A program made the position numbers and the translations under genes. Below the pieces are notes generated by a model. The model had not been told where the DNA came from. It made no database searches and saw only the letters and a program-made list of their open reading frames with translations. Shown piece after piece: positions 1 through 9,255 of a DNA stretch of 48,697 bases (its first letter is position 1; each line of letters opens with the position of its first letter). Source of the DNA: an uncultured Pelagibacteraceae bacterium (lineage in GTDB: Bacteria > Pseudomonadota > Alphaproteobacteria > Pelagibacterales > Pelagibacteraceae); assembly GCA_902544985.1 (NCBI GenBank), contig CACCFV010000006.1, forward strand, positions 1-48,697. Direction: 5' to 3'.

Positions 1-567
1 TCTGGTCCTTGAATTTACACTATAGAAAAAATCAATAATTTTGTTACTAAAATTTATTTGAAACTTTAAATCTTTGTGATCCTGTTTTCTGATTTTTATT
101 TTTCTATTTTCTATTTTTTCATAAATTAGATATGCGTCATGGTAAAATAATCTTTCAATTAATGAATAATTATTTCCTTTATCTCTTTTTTTTCTTTGAA
201 TAGAGTTATTTAATGACAAAACAATTTTTTTATTTTTAAACATTTCAATATCATCTACATAAAGTGTAACATTATTTTTTTTTGCTAAGTTATAAAGTTC
301 TGTTGCTTGTCTTAAATTAACTGTAAGAGGTTTTTCACAAAAAACATTTATCTTTTTTTTTAAAAAAAATTTGCATATTCTGTAATGAGTGTTGTTAGGA
401 GTTAATATAAATATCCAATCAATGTCTGTTGAGCATTTTTTGTAATTAGTATTTTTACCGGCGACATATTTTATAGATGAATATTGCACCAGAGCTTTAA
501 TAACTTTTTTACCCCATCTACCTCTTCCTATGACTCCCACAGTTTTTATTTTCTTTTTATTTTTCAT
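1..567 (-). CDS. Gfo/Idh/MocA-family oxidoreductase, 3' end cut by window
   Basis: Reading the minus strand from the ATG at 565-567 gives 189 codons without a stop to the window edge, so the gene continues outside. The N-terminus has a Rossmann dinucleotide loop (GRGRWG, residues 14-19) and, at about residues 77-80, the CEKP motif that marks Gfo/Idh/MocA sugar oxidoreductases; the Lys is usually catalytic. The substrate cannot be read from sequence. It diverges from the glycosyltransferase at 648 and lies close to a DesII-like gene. Some members of this family reduce 3-keto sugar nucleotides, so a role in deoxysugar synthesis is plausible but inferred. Confidence 0.85.
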   Translation of the reverse strand, partial: MKNKKKIKTVGVIGRGRWGKKVIKALVQYSSIKYVAGKNTNYKKCSTDIDWIFILTPNNTHYRICKFFLKKKINVFCEKPLTVNLRQATELYNLAKKNNVTLYVDDIEMFKNKKIVLSLNNSIQRKKRDKGNNYSLIERLFYHDAYLIYEKIENRKIKIRKQDHKDLKFQINFSNKIIDFFYSVNSRTR

Positions 568-647
568 TAATCGATAAATTTTTATAATACTTTTATGATG
601 TTATTAGCATTTATAAATGTATATTATAGTTTTGATAAAAATTCATT

Positions 648-1343
648 ATGGTCAAAATAACTATTTTAATCCCATTTTACAATGAAGCTGGAAATATTGT
701 GAGACAGTTGGAGGATACTCTTTCAACTATTAAAAAAATTGAAAAATGTGATTTTCATATCGTTTTAGTTGATGACGGTTCAACAGATGATACTTCTCTT
801 GAAGTAAAAAAGTTCATTAGTGAAAATAATAAAGAGATGTTTACTTTAATAGTTCATGAGAAAAATTCTGGAAAAACAAATGCTTTTATTTCAGCTTTTG
901 AAATAATTAAAACTGATTATGTAATATTTATGGATGGTGATTATCAAGATGATCCAAAAGAAATCCCATTACTAGTTGAAAAAATATTATCTGGGTATGA
1001 AATAGTAATTGGTAACCAGGAAAAAAATCCAGATTTGATAAAAAAATTAGCAGCTATAACTTATAGATATTGGTTAAATAGTTTTTTAAAAACTAATGTT
1101 TTAACACATAGTCCTCAGTTTTATGCAATTAAATTTAATTTTTTACAAGGACTTAAATTGCTAAAAAACGATCATAGATATTTAGTAATAATTGCGTTAT
1201 ATAAAAAAGCAAAATTTTGCGAAATTAAATTAAAATATCTCCCGAGAGAATATGGAAAGTCAAAGTTTAGCAAATTTAAGATAATAGGTGCGATTTTTGA
1301 TACTTATAAATTACTTTCGCGATTAAAAAATGGAATGTACTAA
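648..1343 (+). CDS. Family 2 glycosyltransferase, DPM1-like
   Basis: A 231-residue GT-A fold enzyme. It opens with ITILIPFYNEAGNI, followed by the nucleotide-binding VDDGS (residues 41-45) and the metal-binding DGD at 96-98 followed by YQDDP, the arrangement seen in dolichyl/polyprenyl-phosphate sugar synthases. No C-terminal membrane helices are evident, so it is a short, probably membrane-associated form. It likely transfers a sugar from a nucleotide donor to a lipid or glycan acceptor. It is the first plus-strand gene of the island and lies 51 bp before the DesII-like gene. Confidence 0.85.
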   Translation: MVKITILIPFYNEAGNIVRQLEDTLSTIKKIEKCDFHIVLVDDGSTDDTSLEVKKFISENNKEMFTLIVHEKNSGKTNAFISAFEIIKTDYVIFMDGDYQDDPKEIPLLVEKILSGYEIVIGNQEKNPDLIKKLAAITYRYWLNSFLKTNVLTHSPQFYAIKFNFLQGLKLLKNDHRYLVIIALYKKAKFCEIKLKYLPREYGKSKFSKFKIIGAIFDTYKLLSRLKNGMY

Positions 1344-1394
1344 AAGATTTATTGATTTGTATTTTTTTTAATGTAATCCAATAATTTTAAAGTT

Positions 1395-2993
1395 ATGAAA
1401 GATCATTTTTTTGAAAATAAAAAACTTAAGAGTGTTTTAACAACTTGGCTCGATCAAGAATATCTAGAGACTTCTAATTTTCCTATATTAAAAGAGGTCT
1501 TTAAAAAAGAATATTTATATATTTTGTCACAATTAGAGCTTGGAAAAAAGAAAGAGTTATTTATTGATGATTCCTATTTTGAAAAGGCAACATATATTAT
1601 TCATAAATTTTCAAATAATCCCTGGATTTTGCAAAGTGAAATATTAGATTATTTTAAAATTGACAGTCGTGATCTTTTAATTTTGAATGATATCATCAGA
1701 AGTTCACAATTATTTCAAGATATCATTCTCAAAGAAGGTATTGGAAAAAAATATTGGAATTCAATTATTCCTTTTGCAAAAAATACTGATTTAGTTCTTA
1801 ATAAAAAAACCTCCCTACCTAAAAGAATAGTAATTTTTCCTGGGGTATCTTGTATGTTTTTTTGTGGATTTTGTGGAAGAAATCAATCTGCTAAATACCC
1901 AATGTCATCTGTAGCAAATGGAACACAAATTTTCAAAAATCTTTTTGAGGAAACAAAGAATAATACTCTTTATTCTATAGGGGGTGGTTTAGAACCGACA
2001 ACTAATCCCCAGTTAGGAGAAATTATTGAGTTAGCAAACAAAAGTAACATAAGAATGCCTTTAATAACAAATGGATATTCTTTAACTGAAAATTTTGTAA
2101 AAAGAAATCCTGGAATTTGGAAACTCGACTCTTTAAGATTATCTTTGTACGGTGTGGATGAAGAAAGTTATTATTTTATAACAAGACTTAAAAAAAGTTA
2201 TTCAATGGTAATTAAAAATTCAATTAATTTTTTAAAAAAAAGAAATGAAATAAATCCAAAATTAAAATTTGGCTTAAATTTTATTGTTATTCCTGAAAAC
2301 ATTGACCAAGTTCTAAAAATTTTAAATTTAGTTGGAGAAATAAATAATAATGTAACCAACGGAAGAGGAGTTGATTTTATTACTTTGAGAGATGATTTTC
2401 AATCTGCCACAGGTCATGAGGAAGATGCAGAAGAAGAGAAAAAAAAATATAAGTTACATTCAAAAATGGATGATAGATTAAGAGAAAAATTATTTAATGT
2501 TTTGAATGAATTTAAAAAAATTAGAGAAAAGAATTTCCCTGATTTACATATAGATTATGGCTATTCAATTTTTGCAGTTTCAAGAGGGGTAGTTAGCCAG
2601 GGATTGAATATGATTGAAAGTGAAAGATTACCAGATTATGGCTATCCTCAATTATCTTTAGCAATCGATTTATATGGTGATGTTTTTTTGTACCGCGAAG
2701 CTGGATTTTTGGAGCGATTTGGAAATAAAAAATTTATTATTGGCAGATTGAATGAAAAAAATAATCTAGAAGAGATCATTGAAAATTTTTTAAACAACAG
2801 CAGTCCTATTCAATACGAAAAGTCTGATACCAAATTCATGGACTCCTTTGATCATGTTTTAGGGTCTATAATTAATCAAGCAAAAGAAGATAAAGATGTT
2901 CAAATACCCTTTGATAAAGGTCCTATTCTAGCAAGATCAAATCTTACAAAACTTAATTTAGGAAATAATTGGTACACAGATGAGCTCATTTAG
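1395..2993 (+). CDS. DesII-like radical SAM enzyme (dTDP-4-amino-4,6-dideoxyglucose deaminase family)
   Basis: A 532-residue radical SAM protein. The cluster-binding motif is C153-x3-C157-x2-C160 within VSCMFFCGFCGRN, followed by the SAM-binding glycine stretch GGGLEP (196-201). The frame also contains GKKYWNSIIPF upstream, SLRLSLYGVDEESY, HIDYGYS and DLYGDVFLYREAGF downstream. These blocks match, in the same order, my memory of Streptomyces venezuelae DesII, which uses radical chemistry to remove ammonia from dTDP-4-amino-4,6-dideoxyglucose and gives a 3-keto-4,6-dideoxy sugar. No DesI-type aminotransferase or RmlA/RmlB is in the window, so the substrate could differ. Class assignment is firm; DesII-like function is probable. 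Confidence 0.8.
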   Translation: MKDHFFENKKLKSVLTTWLDQEYLETSNFPILKEVFKKEYLYILSQLELGKKKELFIDDSYFEKATYIIHKFSNNPWILQSEILDYFKIDSRDLLILNDIIRSSQLFQDIILKEGIGKKYWNSIIPFAKNTDLVLNKKTSLPKRIVIFPGVSCMFFCGFCGRNQSAKYPMSSVANGTQIFKNLFEETKNNTLYSIGGGLEPTTNPQLGEIIELANKSNIRMPLITNGYSLTENFVKRNPGIWKLDSLRLSLYGVDEESYYFITRLKKSYSMVIKNSINFLKKRNEINPKLKFGLNFIVIPENIDQVLKILNLVGEINNNVTNGRGVDFITLRDDFQSATGHEEDAEEEKKKYKLHSKMDDRLREKLFNVLNEFKKIREKNFPDLHIDYGYSIFAVSRGVVSQGLNMIESERLPDYGYPQLSLAIDLYGDVFLYREAGFLERFGNKKFIIGRLNEKNNLEEIIENFLNNSSPIQYEKSDTKFMDSFDHVLGSIINQAKEDKDVQIPFDKGPILARSNLTKLNLGNNWYTDELI

Positions 2994-3096
2994 TCTCACT
3001 AAAATTTCCAATGATCTCTTCTAGATTATTTTTTTCATGCTAATAATAGATAAGTTTGATTAAATTATATTTATTTATTAAATTCCAAATTGTAAA

Positions 3097-4242
3097 GTGA
3101 TTAAAAAAAACATTTTTTTTTGGTGTCCGTTTATTGATCATGTGGGTACAACTACCTCATCGAAAAATTCAATTTTATCACTTAAAAAATTTGGTAAAAA
3201 AAAATTTTCTATTACAGTTATTAATGTTTTTGGAGAATGGGACAAGTATATTGATTTTTTAAATCAATTAGATGTTAATATTATTAATCTAAATTTAAAA
3301 AAAAACTTACCTTTCTTAAAAAATAAAGGTTTTTTTTTTAGTAGGTTGTTTTATTTTAAAGTCTTTTTTCTAAGCTTTATCCCTTTGTTTAAAATACTTA
3401 AAAATAAAAAACCAGATTATTTAATAATTTCTCTTATAACGTTTTTACCCCTAATTTTAAACTTTTTCTTTTCATTTAAAACAAAAGTTATTATGAGAAT
3501 TTCGGGTTTTCCAAAATTGAATTTTTTAAGATTTTATTTTTGGAAATTGGTGCTGTCGAGAGTTGAATGGATTTTTTCACCCACACAAATAACTAATGAA
3601 CTATTAAAAAGTAAATTTAAAGATTTTAAAAATAAATTTAAGTTAATAAGAGATCCTATTTTTTCATATTCAGATTTATTTGAAATTAGAAAAAAAAACA
3701 AAAATTTTACGAAGGAGAATTTTTATATTTCAGCAGGGAGATTGACTAAGCAAAAAAACTTTAGCTTTTTAGTTAAAGGCGTACATGAATATAATAGGAT
3801 CAATAAAAAAAAAATAAATGTTATCGTAATTGGTGATGGAGAAGATAAAAATAAATTAATAAACCTAACGAAAACACTTAAAGTTGAGAAATACATAAAA
3901 TTTGTTGGCTTTAAAAAGAATGTTTTTAAATATTTTTTAAATGCCAAAGCTTTAATTTGCACCTCTCTATGGGAGGACCCAGGGTTTGTAATTATTGAGT
4001 CTGGAATTGCGAATTTACCTGTTATATCTAACTCTTGTAAAAGTGGACCTGTTGAAATAATCAAACATGAGGAAAATGGGTATTTGTTTTCGTATAACTC
4101 AATAAATGATTTTTTGAAACAATTAAAAAATTTTGAAAATGAAGATCAAAAATCTATTAATAAAAAAATTATTAATATGAAAAAGTTTTCAAGAAATTTC
4201 TCAATTTTTAAGTTTTATAAAAATTTCATAAAATATGTTTAA
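3097..4242 (+). CDS. GT4-type glycosyltransferase
   Basis: A 381-residue GT-B enzyme with a GTG start. The C-terminal half has the classical retaining GT4 signatures: ISAGRLTKQKNFSFLVK at about 211-227, VIGDGEDKN at about 244-252, and the EX7E motif E293-DPGFVII-E301. The N-terminal acceptor domain is poorly conserved and Phe/Lys-rich. It likely adds a hexose or deoxyhexose to the surface glycan. It overlaps the following GT2 gene by 8 bp, so the two are probably translated together. The stretch 2994-3096 upstream shows no clear promoter or hairpin. Confidence 0.88.
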   Translation: MIKKNIFFWCPFIDHVGTTTSSKNSILSLKKFGKKKFSITVINVFGEWDKYIDFLNQLDVNIINLNLKKNLPFLKNKGFFFSRLFYFKVFFLSFIPLFKILKNKKPDYLIISLITFLPLILNFFFSFKTKVIMRISGFPKLNFLRFYFWKLVLSRVEWIFSPTQITNELLKSKFKDFKNKFKLIRDPIFSYSDLFEIRKKNKNFTKENFYISAGRLTKQKNFSFLVKGVHEYNRINKKKINVIVIGDGEDKNKLINLTKTLKVEKYIKFVGFKKNVFKYFLNAKALICTSLWEDPGFVIIESGIANLPVISNSCKSGPVEIIKHEENGYLFSYNSINDFLKQLKNFENEDQKSINKKIINMKKFSRNFSIFKFYKNFIKYV

Positions 4243-4990
4243 AAAAAAAAAATTTTTATTTTCAATTATCACTGTTGTACTCAATAATAAAAAAACAATA
4301 AAAAGATGTATTCAAAGTGTTCTATCTCAAAAATTTAAAAACTTTGAGTATATTATTATTGATGGGGGATCAAAGGATGGAACTTTGGAAATAATAAAAG
4401 AATATAAAAATAAAGGTATAAACAAAATTATATCTAAAAAAGATAAGAGCATGTGGTCAGCAATGAATAAAGGTATCAAAATTTCGAATGGAGATATTAT
4501 TTGTATGTTAAATTCTGATGACTATTTTACAGAAAATGCATTAGCTATTGTTGCTAAATATTTTAGAAAATATGATTTAGATTATTTTTTCGGAGCTGTA
4601 AAAAAAAGAAAGGTTTTTCATCATTTTAATCCAGAATATATTGATTACAAATTTAATTGCTATCCATCACATTCTATAAGTTTTTTTGTAAAAAAAAAAA
4701 TACACAAAGATCTAGGTAATTATGATGAGAGTCTCAAATATTGTGCTGATTATAGTTTTTTTTTCAAACTATTTAAAAGTAAAAAATATAGATATAAAAA
4801 TGGAAAAAAATCAGAATTAATAGGATATTTTAATACCAAAGGACTTTCATCTAGAATTGGTTTTTTCAAAACATTATATTATGAGTCTGTTGTGAGATTT
4901 AGAAATAATCAAAATCCTTTATTTATTTTCTTTTTGTTACTCATAAAAATATTAAATAAATTAAGGAATAAATTGTTTTACTTTAGATGA
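4235..4990 (+). CDS. Family 2 glycosyltransferase
   Basis: A 251-residue GT2 enzyme. The N-terminus SIITVVLNNKKTIKRCIQS leads to IIIDGGSKDGT (about residues 40-50) and the metal-binding LNSDDYF near 92-98. It resembles the colanic-acid/LPS-type short GT2 enzymes that act on lipid-linked oligosaccharides in the cytoplasm. Codons 3-6 form a 12-A run (4241-4252) that could be prone to slippage. Its 3' end overlaps by 13 bp the convergent GT4 gene on the other strand. The sugar donor is unknown. Confidence 0.87.
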   Translation: MFKKKKFLFSIITVVLNNKKTIKRCIQSVLSQKFKNFEYIIIDGGSKDGTLEIIKEYKNKGINKIISKKDKSMWSAMNKGIKISNGDIICMLNSDDYFTENALAIVAKYFRKYDLDYFFGAVKKRKVFHHFNPEYIDYKFNCYPSHSISFFVKKKIHKDLGNYDESLKYCADYSFFFKLFKSKKYRYKNGKKSELIGYFNTKGLSSRIGFFKTLYYESVVRFRNNQNPLFIFFLLLIKILNKLRNKLFYFR

Positions 4991-6075
4991 TTATTTGTAA
5001 TTTTTTCATATTTATTTAATTGTCTTTTTAAATGATATTTCTTTAAATTTTTATACGAAGTTTCTATCATTTTCTTATATTCACATTTTTTTTTACTATA
5101 AAAATATTTTAAGATTTCATTTGCAATTCTTTTGTGATCACCGACATTTACAAGAATTCCACCCTTTCCATTTTGAAGTATTTCTTTAGGTCCAGTTTTA
5201 CATTTGTAAGAAATTGAAAGTAATTTAAACAATGTAGCTTCCAACAAAACATTTGGTAGGCCCTCATATTTAGAACTTAATATAAACATGTCAGCTTTTT
5301 TGAAATAATTGTATGGGTTTTTACAATAAGGAATAATTTTTACATTATTGGATAAATTTTCTTCCTTAATAAAATTTTTGAGGTAACTTAATTTACTACC
5401 ACTTCCTATGATCAAAAGTCTTATTGGAATTTTATTTTTTAAAATATTGACACTTCTCAATATGTCAATTTGATTTTTTTGACTGGTAAGTCTACCGACA
5501 TTTAATATTTTAATACCTGATTTAAAATAATCAAAAAACGGAATATTAATTTTTTTCTTTGATAATGAAATTAATTTTACTTTGTCTAAAGGATTATAAA
5601 TAACAGTGGGATTTAATTGAAAGGTTTTTTTAAATTCATTCCTGAATTCGTTACTATTAACTATAACTTTATCTGCCCTTTTATAAAAAAATTTTATAAT
5701 AATTTTCTTGTAACCATTGATCCACCCATGTGGTGCAGCATTTGCTCTAACAATAATTTTTTGTTTGAATAATTTTGCAAATAAAATTGCATAAACATTA
5801 GCTTGAAATGAGAAAATTAAATATTTTTTGTTATTAATATGAAATATAATCAATGAAATAAGACATATAAAATATTTGAAAATTCTATTCTTAATGTCTA
5901 AATTAATTATGGGTTTTACAAAATTAACTGTTTTATTTAATTTTAAGCATTTATCATAACTAATTAAATAGATTTTTCTTTTGGTCTTTTTTGAAAGATA
6001 ATTTGCTATTATTTCAAGATTTCTTTCAACCCCACCACCCTCAATTGATGGATTAAAAATAACAATTTTTTTCAT
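4978..6075 (-). CDS. GT4-type glycosyltransferase
   Basis: I take the ATG at 6073-6075 as the start (MKKIVIFNPSIEGGGVERNL). The TTG two codons upstream gives a longer frame but is a weaker choice. The protein is about 365 residues. GGGVERN is the typical N-terminal glycine loop of GT4 enzymes. The C-terminal half has ILNVGRLTSQKNQ, LLIIGSGSKL and the EX7E region in KYEGLPNVLLEA. SYKCKTGPKEIL follows, as in N-acetylgalactosaminyl/galactosyl transferases of O-antigen clusters. It is one of few minus-strand genes in the island and is convergent with the GT2 gene before it, suggesting an independent transcription unit. Confidence 0.87.
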   Translation of the reverse strand: MKKIVIFNPSIEGGGVERNLEIIANYLSKKTKRKIYLISYDKCLKLNKTVNFVKPIINLDIKNRIFKYFICLISLIIFHINNKKYLIFSFQANVYAILFAKLFKQKIIVRANAAPHGWINGYKKIIIKFFYKRADKVIVNSNEFRNEFKKTFQLNPTVIYNPLDKVKLISLSKKKINIPFFDYFKSGIKILNVGRLTSQKNQIDILRSVNILKNKIPIRLLIIGSGSKLSYLKNFIKEENLSNNVKIIPYCKNPYNYFKKADMFILSSKYEGLPNVLLEATLFKLLSISYKCKTGPKEILQNGKGGILVNVGDHKRIANEILKYFYSKKKCEYKKMIETSYKNLKKYHLKRQLNKYEKITNNHLK

Positions 6076-6198
6076 AATCAATATTTAGACAAAATGTTTT
6101 TTTAAATTAAATCAAACTAAATGAAATATATTAAATTAGCTATTAATATTTATAAAGTTGAAATATAAAATTGTAACCAAGATTTTTAAAGTTTTTTG

Positions 6199-7230
6199 AT
6201 GATTGGCATTAGAAATTACCTACATAAAAAAATGTTTGATTCTACTAATAGAATTATAATAAAAAAAAAAAAGTTGTTAATTCCAAAGAAAATTGTAAAT
6301 GATTTTAAATATCTGCAAATACATAACTTCGGACCAAAAAATAAAAAAAAAATTTTTTATGTTATTCAGAGAAAAATAGGTGGAGGATTATTCTCCAATC
6401 TTTTGTATGTTTTAAATCATTTGGCGATATCTAGTAAATTAGGATTAATACCAGTTGTAGATATGCTAAATTTTGAGGGTTTTTATAATGAAAAATTAAA
6501 AGTAAATAATACACTTAATGCTTGGGAATATTATTTCAATCAACCATCGAATTATAAATTAGAAAATGTTTATCAAAGTAAAAATGTAATTATATCAGGT
6601 AATTTTGTTTTTAAAAATTACAAATATAGAGCATTAAAAAAGTACACTGATATTCTAAAGATATATAAAAAATATATCAAAATTAATCAAAATATTCTTG
6701 ATGAGGTAAATAAAATTTATGATGATCTCAAAATTAATAAAAATGATACAATAGGTTTACATTGGAGAGGAACTGATCACAAATATTTACCAAATCATCC
6801 TCAGCCACCAACCCGAAATCAGATTTTTGCTAAGTTAGACAATATACTTAAAACTAAAAATATTAAAAAGATATTTCTAGTAACTGAAGATCCGAATTAT
6901 CTTGAAATAATAAAAAAAAAATACGGAAAAAAGGTTAAATATCTAAAATCTTTTAGATCAAAAAAATCATCAGATTTTTCAAATTTTAAAAGAAAAAATC
7001 ATAGGTATAAAGTTGGAAAAGAATCCTTAATAGAAGCTATTATATTATCTAGATTAAATTATTTAATCTGTTCAGAGTCAAATATTTCTGATTTTGTTAA
7101 CTTTATGTCAAAAAATAAAAATTTTTTTATAGATAGAATAGAAAATAAAAGAAATAGTAAAAATTCTTTAATTTGTTTTTTAAAATGGAAAATGAAATCA
7201 TATATTCCATCTTCATTAGGTGGTTATTAA
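6199..7230 (+). CDS. Fucosyltransferase-like GT-B enzyme (NodZ/O-fucosyltransferase superfamily)
   Basis: Start taken at the ATG at 6199; a TTG lies one codon upstream. The 343-residue protein has IGGGLFSNLLYVLNHLAISS at about 60-79, like the N-terminal donor/acceptor loop of alpha-1,2 and alpha-1,6 fucosyltransferases. Its key motif is GLHWRGTDHK (H188-W-R190-G-T-D193), which resembles the HxRxxD GDP-fucose-binding motif of NodZ/FUT8-type enzymes. KKIFLVTEDPNYLEII and LIEAIILSRLNYLICSESNIS fit the C-terminal domain of that superfamily. Donor is probably GDP-fucose, made by gmd-fcl at 21340-23305. The exact family and linkage are uncertain. A 12-A tract (6261-6272) falls early in the gene. 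Confidence 0.7.
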   Translation: MIGIRNYLHKKMFDSTNRIIIKKKKLLIPKKIVNDFKYLQIHNFGPKNKKKIFYVIQRKIGGGLFSNLLYVLNHLAISSKLGLIPVVDMLNFEGFYNEKLKVNNTLNAWEYYFNQPSNYKLENVYQSKNVIISGNFVFKNYKYRALKKYTDILKIYKKYIKINQNILDEVNKIYDDLKINKNDTIGLHWRGTDHKYLPNHPQPPTRNQIFAKLDNILKTKNIKKIFLVTEDPNYLEIIKKKYGKKVKYLKSFRSKKSSDFSNFKRKNHRYKVGKESLIEAIILSRLNYLICSESNISDFVNFMSKNKNFFIDRIENKRNSKNSLICFLKWKMKSYIPSSLGGY

Positions 7231-7231
7231 A

Positions 7232-8443
7232 ATGAAATCGGTAATATTATCATCTTCTGACACTGGTGGTGGTGGAAGAGCTGCAATAAACATTTTTAAA
7301 TCATTGATAATTTCAGACATTAATTCTTCATTATTTGTGAAAAAAAAAAATACAAATGTAGATTATATTAATAATTTTTTTAACTCCAATAACTTTTTTT
7401 TTGAAAAATATAAAGAAAAAATAAATAGAAATATTTGTAAGTTTGAAAACAAAAAAACTTTCAGTTATCAAAGTCCCTCATTATTCCCAACTTTTCAAAG
7501 TAAAAAAATAAACAATCTTGATTGTGATATAATCCATTTATGTTGGATTAATGAATTTTTGAATATTGAAGATATAGGAAATATAAAAAAACCGATTGTT
7601 TGGTCTCTTTGTGATATGTGGCCTTTTACCGGTATTAATCATTATGATATCTATGATGAAAATGCATCTTGGAGAACTAAAAATTTTAATTCTCTAAATA
7701 AATTTTCATTAGATAAGTGGTTAATAAATAGGAAAATACGATCCTGGAAAAGACCCATGAATATTGTGGTGCCAAATAAGTGGATGTATAATTGTGTTAA
7801 AGATAGTAAAGTAATGTCTCATTTTGATTGCCATATAATTAAATGGCCTATTGATGAAAAAATTTTTTATAAAAAAAATAAATCAGAATGTAAAAAAAAA
7901 TTTAAATTTGACAATAATAGAAAATTACTAATTTTTGGTTCTTCAAATGGACTACAAGATAAAAGAAAAGGTTGGCAATATTTACAAAAAGCTATTCAAC
8001 AAACAGAGACTGAATTTGATCTTTTAATATTTGGAATAGAAAAACCAGCAAATTTTAATTTAAATTTTAGAGGAAAAATTTTTTTTAAAAATAAAATTTA
8101 TGATGATAATGAACTTTCTGATTTATATAATTCTGCAGATTGTTTAGTTTTACCATCATTAAATGATAATACCCCTCTAATTTCTCAAGAAGCCCAAATG
8201 TGCGGATTACCAATTGTTTTATTTGATCACAATGGGTTGTCTGAAATAATAGAGCATAAAATAAATGGTTACAAAGCAAATTCAATGGATATTGTATCTT
8301 TAAAAGATGGAATTGATTGGATTTTTAAAAATCTTGATGACGATCAATTAAACAAAAATTCATTAGAGATGTCTAAAAATATAAAATTAAAATTTATTGG
8401 AAGCGAATATAAAAAACTTTATAAAAATATTTTAAATAGATAA
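7232..8443 (+). CDS. GT4 glycosyltransferase, WcaC-like
   Basis: I prefer the ATG at 7232 to the GTG at 7220, because MKSVILSSSDTGGGGRAAIN is the usual N-terminus of the WcaC-type group. The block DIIHLCWINEFLN and then WSLCDMWPFTGINHY are hallmarks of these colanic-acid-type transferases. The C-terminal domain has LIFGSSNGLQDKRKGWQYL, DCLVLPSLNDNTPLISQEA and GLPIVLFDHNGLSEII, ending near residue 403. Likely a GT-B enzyme adding one sugar to a lipid-linked repeat unit at the inner membrane. Its start lies just after the preceding stop (the GTG option would overlap it), so the two genes are likely cotranscribed. Confidence 0.87.
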   Translation: MKSVILSSSDTGGGGRAAINIFKSLIISDINSSLFVKKKNTNVDYINNFFNSNNFFFEKYKEKINRNICKFENKKTFSYQSPSLFPTFQSKKINNLDCDIIHLCWINEFLNIEDIGNIKKPIVWSLCDMWPFTGINHYDIYDENASWRTKNFNSLNKFSLDKWLINRKIRSWKRPMNIVVPNKWMYNCVKDSKVMSHFDCHIIKWPIDEKIFYKKNKSECKKKFKFDNNRKLLIFGSSNGLQDKRKGWQYLQKAIQQTETEFDLLIFGIEKPANFNLNFRGKIFFKNKIYDDNELSDLYNSADCLVLPSLNDNTPLISQEAQMCGLPIVLFDHNGLSEIIEHKINGYKANSMDIVSLKDGIDWIFKNLDDDQLNKNSLEMSKNIKLKFIGSEYKKLYKNILNR

Positions 8444-8489
8444 TATTGATAAAGTCATTTATTGAACTATAATTTGTAATATATCTATA

Positions 8490-9254
8490 ATGCCCTTAGT
8501 ATCAATTTTATTGCCATATTATAATAATGAAAAGTATGTTTTTAAAACTATAAATTCAGTTTTAAAACAGACGTATAAAAAATTTGAATTGATAATTATT
8601 TTTGATGAATATTTAGAGATTAAACATAATGTTTACAATAAGTTGTTAAAACTAAAAAAAAAAAATAAAAAAATAAAAATTATTTTGAATAAAAAAAATC
8701 TTGGTGTAGCAATTTCGAGAAACATAGGAATTTCCAAATCAAAGGGTAAATATATTGCTTTTATTGATAGTGATGATTTGTGGAACAAGAAAAAACTTGA
8801 AGTGCAAGTAAATTTTATGAAAAAAAATAACCTTAAATTTTCACATACGAACTATAATATAATTAATGAGAAAGATAAGATAATTGGAAAATTTTATTCA
8901 CCAAAAAAATTAACATATTCAAAACTAATTAATTCATGTGATATTGGAACTTCAACAGTGATGATAGATAGATCTGTTATTCATTTATGTAAATTCCCAA
9001 AACTTAAAACCAAAGAAGATTTCGTTGTTTGGTTACGTTTAGCAAAAAAAAATATATCAATCACGTCGATCGATAAGTTTTTAACTTATTGGAGATCAAC
9101 TAGTGGATCATTATCCTCATCAATACCCCAAAGGTTATTTGATGCTTTCAAAGTTTACAATCATTACGAGAACTTTAATATAATCAAGTCAATTGTTTTA
9201 ACAATTAATTTGAGTTTATATTCTTTAATCAAAAAAATTAAAATTTATAATTAG
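8490..9254 (+). CDS. Family 2 glycosyltransferase
   Basis: A 254-residue GT2 enzyme starting at ATG 8490 (MPLVSILLPYYNNEKYVFKT). The diphosphate-side aspartate region is degenerate (IIIFDEYLEI), but the metal-binding FIDSDDLWN near residues 91-99 and KEDFVVWLRLAKKN, a typical GT2 acceptor-side block, are intact. It resembles WcaA/EpsE-type transferases. The gene ends 1 bp before the WecA-like gene, which fits one transcription unit for lipid-linked repeat assembly. Donor and acceptor unknown. Confidence 0.87.
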   Translation: MPLVSILLPYYNNEKYVFKTINSVLKQTYKKFELIIIFDEYLEIKHNVYNKLLKLKKKNKKIKIILNKKNLGVAISRNIGISKSKGKYIAFIDSDDLWNKKKLEVQVNFMKKNNLKFSHTNYNIINEKDKIIGKFYSPKKLTYSKLINSCDIGTSTVMIDRSVIHLCKFPKLKTKEDFVVWLRLAKKNISITSIDKFLTYWRSTSGSLSSSIPQRLFDAFKVYNHYENFNIIKSIVLTINLSLYSLIKKIKIYN

Positions 9255-9255
9255 A

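Noticed and set aside
568..647. TATAAT at 583-588 as a -10 element between the two divergent genes.
   Set aside because: No -35 partner at proper spacing on either strand, and TATAAT is expected often in such AT-rich DNA.
3723..4064. Minus-strand open frame of 113 codons opposite a GT4 gene.
   Set aside because: The plus-strand frame carries the EX7E and glycine motifs of GT4 enzymes; the reverse has none.
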